Source of the DNA: Bacteroidales bacterium
GTDB lineage: Bacteria; Bacteroidota; Bacteroidia; Bacteroidales; WCHB1-69
Assembly (NCBI GenBank): GCA_028703095.1
Contig: JAQVNO010000003.1
Span: 1-40,590 of the forward strand
Direction of reading: 5' to 3'
DNA: 40,590 bases
The notes beneath the pieces are model-generated. The model was not told where the DNA came from. It made no database searches and saw only the letters and a program-made list of their open reading frames with translations. The translations under genes were made by a program, and so were the position numbers. This document shows positions 34,769-40,590 of this stretch, one piece after another; the first letter of the stretch is position 1, and each line of letters opens with the position of its first letter.

Positions 34769-35992
34769 TTATCCCTTTTCAGCCTTCTGAATCTCCTTTT
34801 GTAGCTTTTTCGGTAAATGGTCTACACAATGATGACATTTCATTTCAAGTGTATACATTCTTCCGATACAATAGTTAGAATGCTTACATTCACTGCGTTC
34901 GAGTCCGTCTTTCATCTTATTCACAAATGCGGTATCATTGATTAGTACCCGTGCCATTTGCAATAATTCAAACCCTTCCGCCAAGACTTCATCCATTTTT
35001 TGTCGAGAAATCAAACCTCCGACATAGATGAGCGGCATATTCAGCTCTTTTCTGAATTTTCTAGCTTCTTCGAGAAAATACGCTTCTTTAAAAGACACTG
35101 CAGGAACCATCCATTTCCCAATCAAGCGAAGGGCTATCTTCAACCACCAAAATTTCCAAGTATTCATGTAATAAGTCATGGTTTTTATTGGCATAGCTCC
35201 CCGCATTACTTCCATGGGAGCTCTGCTTACAAAACCTGCAGAAAGCACCAACGCATGTACTTTTAATTTCTCCAATTCCTTAGCAACGAGAATACAGTCA
35301 TCAATATGCATTCCTTTTTTGAACCCGTCATACATGTTTATTTTAACAACAACTGCCATATCTTCGCCGGCAACTTGCATAACTTCTTCCATCACCATTT
35401 TCATAAAACGCATACGGTTTTCCAGAGAACCACCGTATTTGTCTTTCCTTTTATTCGTATAAGGAGAAAGAAATTGAGAAATTAGATACCCATGTCCGGC
35501 ATGAATTTCAACACCATCAAATCCGGCTTCACGGGAAAGCTGTACTGCTTTTCCAAAATCCTTTACCAACGCTTCTATTTCTTTTTCTTTCAAAGCCCTC
35601 ACAATAGTAGGAGAATATAAATTGAATCCATTCGAAGCCCCTACGGGTATTTGTCCGCAGGTATAAAAATGTGTCATGTTCCCACAATGACCGAGTTGGA
35701 TAGAAGCTTTTGCGCCTTCAGCGTGTATGGCATCGGTTAACTTTTTTAAATCAGGAATAATTTCTTCACGCATCCACAGTTGACCTTTAAAGGATAATCC
35801 GCTACGATTTACGGCTGCATAGGCTACGGTTGTCATACCTACTCCTCCTTTGGCAACATTGACATGATAATCGAATAAATCTTGAGAAGGTTTGTTATCA
35901 TAACACATGTTTTCAAAAGCAGCAGAACGTATAGTTCGGTTGCGTAAAGTAACAGGACCTAATTGATAAGGTGTGAATAAGATATCATTCAT
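34769..35992 (-). CDS. NADH:flavin oxidoreductase (old yellow enzyme family)
   Basis: 407 aa. A TIM-barrel FMN enzyme with LFTPYQLGPVTLRNRTIRSAAFE at the start, the substrate-loop signature HAGHGYLISQFLSPYTNKRKDKYGGSLENRMRF, and YVGGLISRQKMDEVLAEGFELLQMARVLI for FMN-phosphate. The C-terminal 45 residues hold four Cys (ECKHSNYC and MKCHHC), in the place where larger 2,4-dienoyl-CoA reductase-like members bind an iron-sulfur cluster. The second, NAD-binding half of those enzymes is missing. It may reduce enoates or enones; the substrate is unknown. Within the dihydroorotase-to-SDR run. Confidence 0.9.
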   Translation of the reverse strand: MNDILFTPYQLGPVTLRNRTIRSAAFENMCYDNKPSQDLFDYHVNVAKGGVGMTTVAYAAVNRSGLSFKGQLWMREEIIPDLKKLTDAIHAEGAKASIQLGHCGNMTHFYTCGQIPVGASNGFNLYSPTIVRALKEKEIEALVKDFGKAVQLSREAGFDGVEIHAGHGYLISQFLSPYTNKRKDKYGGSLENRMRFMKMVMEEVMQVAGEDMAVVVKINMYDGFKKGMHIDDCILVAKELEKLKVHALVLSAGFVSRAPMEVMRGAMPIKTMTYYMNTWKFWWLKIALRLIGKWMVPAVSFKEAYFLEEARKFRKELNMPLIYVGGLISRQKMDEVLAEGFELLQMARVLINDTAFVNKMKDGLERSECKHSNYCIGRMYTLEMKCHHCVDHLPKKLQKEIQKAEKG

Positions 35993-36010
35993 TTTCCTGT
36001 ATTTTATCGG

Positions 36011-37150
36011 TTAGTTTTTAGCAGATTCTATAGCTTTCAATAAATTAGAAGTAATATAGTCTAATTGTTCCTGATCCAATTCCGTATGCATAGGTAAAGA
36101 AATGACATTCGCCGATAAATGTTCGCTCACCGGAAAATCACCTTTTTTGTAACGAGGATCCTGATAAGCTTTTTGTAAATGCAAAGGAACGGGATAATAT
36201 ATCATAGCCGGAATTTCTTTTTCTTGCATAAAAGCAACAACTTTTGCTCTATCTACATTATGGAGCACTAAGGTATATTGGTGAAACACATGCGTTGATT
36301 GTTTATTTAAAATCGGAGTGCTAATATTTTTGTGATTAGCAAAAGCCTTATTGTAAAAAGCGGCTGCTTTATTGCGTCTTTCAGCGTAAGCATCCAGATG
36401 TTTTAATTTTACATCCAACACAGCGGCTTGAATACTATCCAACCGTGAGTTAACACCTATAATATCATGATAATAACGAATGAACATGCCATGATTCACG
36501 TTGCCTCTTAGTTTTTTTGCGAGTTCATCATCGTTGGTAAAAGCAGCACCTCCGTCTCCGTAGCATCCCAAATTTTTGGATGGGAAAAAAGAAGTACAGC
36601 CTATGGTGCCTATTGTTCCGGCTTTTTTGGTTTCACCATTCGAAAAACGATAGCTGGCACCAATTGCTTGACAAGCATCTTCAACTACAAAGAGATTGTG
36701 CTTCTCTGCCAGCTTCATCAAAGCTTCCATATTGACACATTGACCAAACAAATGTACCGGTATAATGGCTTTTGTTTTTGCGGTAATGGCTCTCTCTACT
36801 GCATTAATATCTATATTAAATGTATCGGGCTCCACATCTACCAAAACAGGTGTTAATTTCAGTAATGCAATTACTTCTGCTGTGGCTATAAATGTAAATG
36901 TTGTGGTAATCACCTCATCCCCGGGTTGGAGATCAAGTGCCATAAGGGCTACTTGCAATGAATCGGTGCCATTACCACATGGAATCACATGTTTAACATT
37001 AAGGTATTTTTCAAGGTTCGCTTGAAATTGTTTCACTGTCGGACCATTAATAAAAGTACAATTATTAATCACCTCTTGGATGGAATTATCCACTTCTACT
37101 TTGATTTCTTGATATTGCTTTTGCAAATCAACCATTTGAATTTTTCGCAT
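36011..37150 (-). CDS. DegT/DnrJ/EryC1/StrS family PLP aminotransferase
   Basis: 379 aa. Fold type I aminotransferase of sugar-nucleotide or related amino-group transfer. It shows GNGTDSLQVAL (59-69), VVEDACQAIGA with Asp158 for the pyridine nitrogen, and the PLP Lys192 in FFPSKNLGCYGDGGA. C-terminal YTLVLHNVDRAKVV and IYYPVPLHLQKAY are typical. The product probably feeds LPS or glycan biosynthesis, possibly for the surface polymer that T9SS proteins are attached to. That link is only suggested by family function; no glycosyltransferases are nearby. Confidence 0.9.
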   Translation of the reverse strand: MRKIQMVDLQKQYQEIKVEVDNSIQEVINNCTFINGPTVKQFQANLEKYLNVKHVIPCGNGTDSLQVALMALDLQPGDEVITTTFTFIATAEVIALLKLTPVLVDVEPDTFNIDINAVERAITAKTKAIIPVHLFGQCVNMEALMKLAEKHNLFVVEDACQAIGASYRFSNGETKKAGTIGTIGCTSFFPSKNLGCYGDGGAAFTNDDELAKKLRGNVNHGMFIRYYHDIIGVNSRLDSIQAAVLDVKLKHLDAYAERRNKAAAFYNKAFANHKNISTPILNKQSTHVFHQYTLVLHNVDRAKVVAFMQEKEIPAMIYYPVPLHLQKAYQDPRYKKGDFPVSEHLSANVISLPMHTELDQEQLDYITSNLLKAIESAKN

Positions 37151-37164
37151 TTTTAATATTTTTA

Positions 37165-37599
37165 TTATTTTTTAACTTGTATGGTTTTTAAATCACTTTT
37201 TATATTTTTTAAATCTGTTGTCGTTTGTTTTCGCGATTTTTGAACTTCGATGGTCGCTTCTGTTTCCATTTTCACCAATCGATTCACTACTTGTTCCATT
37301 AATTCTTTCGATAAATCCTCATGCCCCATGTAATAATTATAATTATTTAGAAAGCGTGCGTAAGTTACATTCTTTTTATCAAGAACGGCATTCATTTGTT
37401 GAGCCGTCCAAATGTCAAGGCTGTCCATTTGATTGGTAATAACACAATTACGAATAGAAGCTTCTGTCATAAACACTTCAACAAGAATGTCTTCCATTTG
37501 TTGCTTGTCTATCAAATCCTTAGGAGTGGAGCTTTCATATTTTCTTGTGCAAGAACACAAACAACAAATAGAAAGCATTAAAAGTATAGTTTTTTTCAT
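37165..37599 (-). CDS. DUF4296 domain lipoprotein
   Basis: 144 aa. Signal peptide MKKTILLMLSICCLCSC with the lipidated Cys near residue 17. The mature part begins with a short linker and the DUF4296 pattern PKDLIDKQQMEDILVEVFMTEASIRN, then helices with YARFLNNYNYYMGHEDLSKELMEQVV. A Lys-rich tail follows. Unknown function, common in Bacteroidota. Its start overlaps the dihydroorotase stop by four bases, pointing to translational coupling. Confidence 0.88.
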   Translation of the reverse strand: MKKTILLMLSICCLCSCTRKYESSTPKDLIDKQQMEDILVEVFMTEASIRNCVITNQMDSLDIWTAQQMNAVLDKKNVTYARFLNNYNYYMGHEDLSKELMEQVVNRLVKMETEATIEVQKSRKQTTTDLKNIKSDLKTIQVKK

Positions 37600-38945
37600 C
37601 GGTTGAAAAATAATGGTTTTCCGTTAGGTTCGTTTGAAAAGACACCATTGTCGAAAGCTAAAACACCATTTACAAAGGTCTTTTCGATGCTTGTATGTAA
37701 TTCCGTATTTTCAAAAGGCGACCATCCGCAATGATAGTAAATAGATTCAGAATTTATTTTTACAGATCTATTTACATTGACCAACACCAAGTCGGCATAA
37801 AAATTTTCTTTAATAAAACCTCTTTTTTCTATTTGAAACAAACGAGCGGGAGCATGACACATTTTTTCTACTATGGTTTGTAATCTAATTTCTTTACGCC
37901 AATAGAGTTCAAGCATTAAAGGAAGTGTATGTTGTACCATAGGTATTCCCGATGGAGCTTTCAAGTAAGTATTGTTTTTTTCCTCTGCAGAATGAGGGGC
38001 ATGGTCTGAAGCAATGCTTGCAATACGCGTATCGGAAAGGGCTTTTATCAGTTCCCGTTTATCATCGATGGTTTTAATTGCCGGATTGCATTTCATCTTT
38101 GTGCCTAAGGTTTGATAATGCGAATCATCAAAAAATAAATAAGCCACACAAATTTCTCCGCTTATGGATGGAAATTCTTTCGTAAACAATGCCAATTCCT
38201 TGGCAGTACTAATGTGTAATATATGCAAAGAGGCATTGTATTTTTTTGCCAGCTCTATCAAATTACGGGATGAAAGATAACACGCTTCTTCGGAACGAAT
38301 CAGCGGATGTTTTCCAATAGGAATATCTTCCCCATACACAGCTTTCATGCTTTCGGTATTCGCACGTATAATGCTTTCATCTTCACAATGCGCTACCAAA
38401 GGGACTTTTTGAAATTGCAATATTTTTTCTAACACATGGCTATCGCTAATCAACATATTACCTGTAGAAGAACCTATAAATAATTTAATGCCACATACAC
38501 GTTTAGTATCCAGATGCTTAATTTCTTCCCAATTAGTATCTGTTGCAGCGAGATAAAATGCATAATTGGTATACATTTTCTTCTCTGCCAATTGCATTTT
38601 TTCTTTCCAATGTGTTAAAGTGGTAGTTTGTGGAATCACATTGGGCATATCCATAACGGAGGTTACACCACCGGCAACAGCGGCTTTACTTTCCGACAAG
38701 AAAGACCCTTTGTGTGTTAATCCGGGTTCTCTGAAATGTACATGTTCATCAATAACTCCGGGAAGTAAATACATATCGCTGGCATCTATAAACTGGGTAT
38801 CGTTTGCCATGCATATTTCATCGATGGCAGCTCCTTCTTTAATTATTTTATTGATTTTTCCATGTTGAATCAACACATCGCCACGAAATATCTTTTTTTC
38901 ATTAACGATATATGCGTTGTAAATAAAATAATTATTAAGACTCAT
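37596..38945 (-). CDS. pyrC: Dihydroorotase
   Basis: 449 aa, the larger class I type. It closes carbamoyl-aspartate to dihydroorotate in pyrimidine synthesis. Metal ligands are HVH (68-70) in DEHVHFREPG, then GIKLFIGSS (carboxylated Lys), VAHCEDE, LHILHIST and ASDHAPH, the catalytic Asp. It ends FSNEPNGKPLFFNR. The gene starts 11 bases after the carboxyltransferase stop, so both are probably in one transcript. Confidence 0.95.
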   Translation of the reverse strand: MSLNNYFIYNAYIVNEKKIFRGDVLIQHGKINKIIKEGAAIDEICMANDTQFIDASDMYLLPGVIDEHVHFREPGLTHKGSFLSESKAAVAGGVTSVMDMPNVIPQTTTLTHWKEKMQLAEKKMYTNYAFYLAATDTNWEEIKHLDTKRVCGIKLFIGSSTGNMLISDSHVLEKILQFQKVPLVAHCEDESIIRANTESMKAVYGEDIPIGKHPLIRSEEACYLSSRNLIELAKKYNASLHILHISTAKELALFTKEFPSISGEICVAYLFFDDSHYQTLGTKMKCNPAIKTIDDKRELIKALSDTRIASIASDHAPHSAEEKNNTYLKAPSGIPMVQHTLPLMLELYWRKEIRLQTIVEKMCHAPARLFQIEKRGFIKENFYADLVLVNVNRSVKINSESIYYHCGWSPFENTELHTSIEKTFVNGVLAFDNGVFSNEPNGKPLFFNR

Positions 38946-38956
38946 AAAGTGTATAT

Positions 38957-40590
38957 TTATTCAACCCAAGCTACGACATCCCCTTTCGTAACCATACTTC
39001 CTTGAGGAGCACAAGTGTCTACCAGTTTACCGCTATGCAAAGTTACAACATCTTCGTTTCCATAATAAGCTTGCACTACAGCAATTACATCCTTTTCTTT
39101 GTATTTTTTACCCGGCGGAGGGGCTACGGATATATCGGTAAAATCAATCTCCCATAGTATTTTCCCCGTTACCGGAGCAATAATCGGTTTTGCATTTGGA
39201 TATTTATCGCTTACATATGCCAAGATTTTTTTAGTTTCCTCTTCTTTCGAAACAACCGGTGCTGTAGTTGTCGCTTGCGCTTCTGTTTTTACTTTTTGCA
39301 ATTCCTCTTCAAAACGTTTTTTAGCCAAGCCCGATTTATAATCTCTGTATTGTCTATCGTGCATAGCCAGTTCAAACAGCTCTTCATCGTCAGGACCGAA
39401 ATCCCAATTGTTTTCGCGCATTTCCTTTTTATAATCTTCTAAGGCATTCGGGAAAGCATCTTGCGGAGTAGCCGTATAGAATTCCATGTTGTTTTTCTTT
39501 GCCAACTCGATAATTTTCGGGTCTAAAGGACCGGGCAGATTTCCTGTCTTACCCAGAATCATATTCCAGCTGTCTTTGTCAATCATTGAGAATCTTTCTT
39601 CTCCTTTAGCAAGGGAAAAAATATTCATCAAAGCAATGTTTTTTACATATTGGCTAAAAGGAGTTACCAATGGAGGATATCCTAATTTAGGCCATACATA
39701 TTCCACTTCTTGAAACAGTTGAACTACCAATTCGTCCAATGTAACTTCTTCTTTTTTATGTTGTTTTAAAGCAGTATTTATCACGCTATGCATTCCTTTC
39801 AAATCGGCCATCATAGAGCCCATCATGCCCCCCGGTAATCCGCTGCCTACCAATAATGAGGTCATGATTTTATTTTTAGGGTCTATAAAATAGCCTAAGA
39901 AATCATCAATAAAAGATTGAGTCAAACGGCGTGCTTCCATATAGGCTTTCATATTTATATCGGGAACCGAGAAGCCGGCATCTTTTAACATGGCTTGTAT
40001 AGTAATCACGTCGGGATGCACCATCCCCCAGGAAAGCGGTTCCATGGCAACATCAATATAATCAACGCCATTATGTGCTACTTCCAGCATGGAGGCTACT
40101 GAGAATCCCGGTCCGGAATGTCCATGATATTGAACAATGATATGCGGATATTTGGTTTTAATTGCTTTCACCAAACGCCCCAAGGATACCGGACGTCCAA
40201 CACCGGCCATATCTTTCAATGCGATTTCATCGGCACCGTATTCCACCAATTTATCGACTATTTGCATGAAATATTCAACGGTATGAATTTCAGAATATGT
40301 AATACTCAATGCTGCTTGCGAAATCATTCCCGCTTCTTTGGCATATTTAATAGACAGCTCTAAATTGCGATGATCGTTAAGTCCGCAAAACGAACGCATA
40401 ATGTCGACACCTTGTGCTTTTTTAACTTTGGGCATTAACTGACGAACATCCGCAGGCACCGGATACATACGCAAACCATTCAAAGCTCTTTCTAACATAT
40501 GCGTTTGAATGCCTGCTTTATTAAATGGTTTCACCCATTCTCTAACCGCCGTATTCGGATTTTCACCATACAATAAATTAACTTGTTCAA
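38957..40590 (-). CDS. Pyruvate carboxylase/oxaloacetate decarboxylase-type carboxyltransferase subunit (5' end cut by window)
   Basis: Partial: 544 in-frame codons are visible from the window edge, and the frame continues past it. The first codon at 40571-40573 is TTG inside the open frame, so the true start lies outside. The carboxyltransferase barrel has SITYSEIHTVEYF, ADEIALKDMAGVG with the metal/carboxybiotin Lys, and QYHGHSGPG. The PYC_OADA domain follows (LVGSGLPGGMMGSMM, EEVEYVWPKLGYPPLVTPFSQYV). The C-terminal biotinyl-like domain ends HSGKLVDTCAPQGSMVTKGDVVAWVE, but the biotin-lysine motif AMKM is replaced by AYYG. The enzyme probably transfers CO2 between pyruvate and oxaloacetate. 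Biotin may reside on another subunit. Confidence 0.9.
   Translation of the reverse strand, partial: EQVNLLYGENPNTAVREWVKPFNKAGIQTHMLERALNGLRMYPVPADVRQLMPKVKKAQGVDIMRSFCGLNDHRNLELSIKYAKEAGMISQAALSITYSEIHTVEYFMQIVDKLVEYGADEIALKDMAGVGRPVSLGRLVKAIKTKYPHIIVQYHGHSGPGFSVASMLEVAHNGVDYIDVAMEPLSWGMVHPDVITIQAMLKDAGFSVPDINMKAYMEARRLTQSFIDDFLGYFIDPKNKIMTSLLVGSGLPGGMMGSMMADLKGMHSVINTALKQHKKEEVTLDELVVQLFQEVEYVWPKLGYPPLVTPFSQYVKNIALMNIFSLAKGEERFSMIDKDSWNMILGKTGNLPGPLDPKIIELAKKNNMEFYTATPQDAFPNALEDYKKEMRENNWDFGPDDEELFELAMHDRQYRDYKSGLAKKRFEEELQKVKTEAQATTTAPVVSKEEETKKILAYVSDKYPNAKPIIAPVTGKILWEIDFTDISVAPPPGKKYKEKDVIAVVQAYYGNEDVVTLHSGKLVDTCAPQGSMVTKGDVVAWVE

Overview
The window is AT-rich DNA from a member of the Bacteroidota, most likely an anaerobic Bacteroidales-type organism. 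The evidence is a PorZ-like type IX secretion (T9SS) protein, two proteins with C-terminal T9SS sorting domains, many SPII lipoproteins, DUF1573 and DUF4296 proteins, TAnnTTTG promoter elements and almost no Shine-Dalgarno sequences. The metabolic genes fit fermentative life: pyruvate phosphate dikinase, a phosphofructokinase with the PPi-type signature, class II fumarase and an oxaloacetate decarboxylase/pyruvate carboxylase-type carboxyltransferase.

Region 1 (1-5462, plus strand) is the accessory part. A unit of about 2.2 kb occurs twice in tandem. Each unit has a leader, a lipoprotein with an invariant signal peptide but unrelated body, a secreted protein with a variable body and a near-invariant T9SS C-terminus, and a structured intergenic element. 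The second secreted gene has a +1 frameshift at an A7/T4 tract. A remnant of a third unit (about 4390-4582) precedes an outer-membrane barrel gene. One piece of the intergenic element (75 bp, two mismatches) recurs as the promoter of the methionine sulfoxide reductase gene 6.5 kb away.

Region 2 (5543-14750) is mostly minus-strand housekeeping: ppdK, then msrC on plus, rsmE, an unknown exported protein, an orphan transketolase C-terminal half, pheT and an outer-membrane protein with a basic tail. Region 3 (14751-25063) holds an unknown 266-aa protein, a lipoprotein nitroreductase, rpsT, a GNAT plus DUF2156 acyltransferase pair, thiC, a small Cys-rich lipoprotein, and porZ-fumC.

Region 4 (25064-31407) has tRNA-His, rpmE2, a DUF1573 protein, the PPi-type phosphofructokinase, the DksA-like/lspA pair, HU, a 29-aa very basic protein and RNase G. 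Region 5 (31424-40590) is one tightly packed minus-strand run: carboxyltransferase (cut by the window edge), dihydroorotase, DUF4296 lipoprotein, DegT aminotransferase, old yellow enzyme family oxidoreductase, copper ATPase and an SDR. No rRNA, CRISPR, transposase, prophage or integrase gene was seen. Calls come from reading motifs by eye, without database searches.
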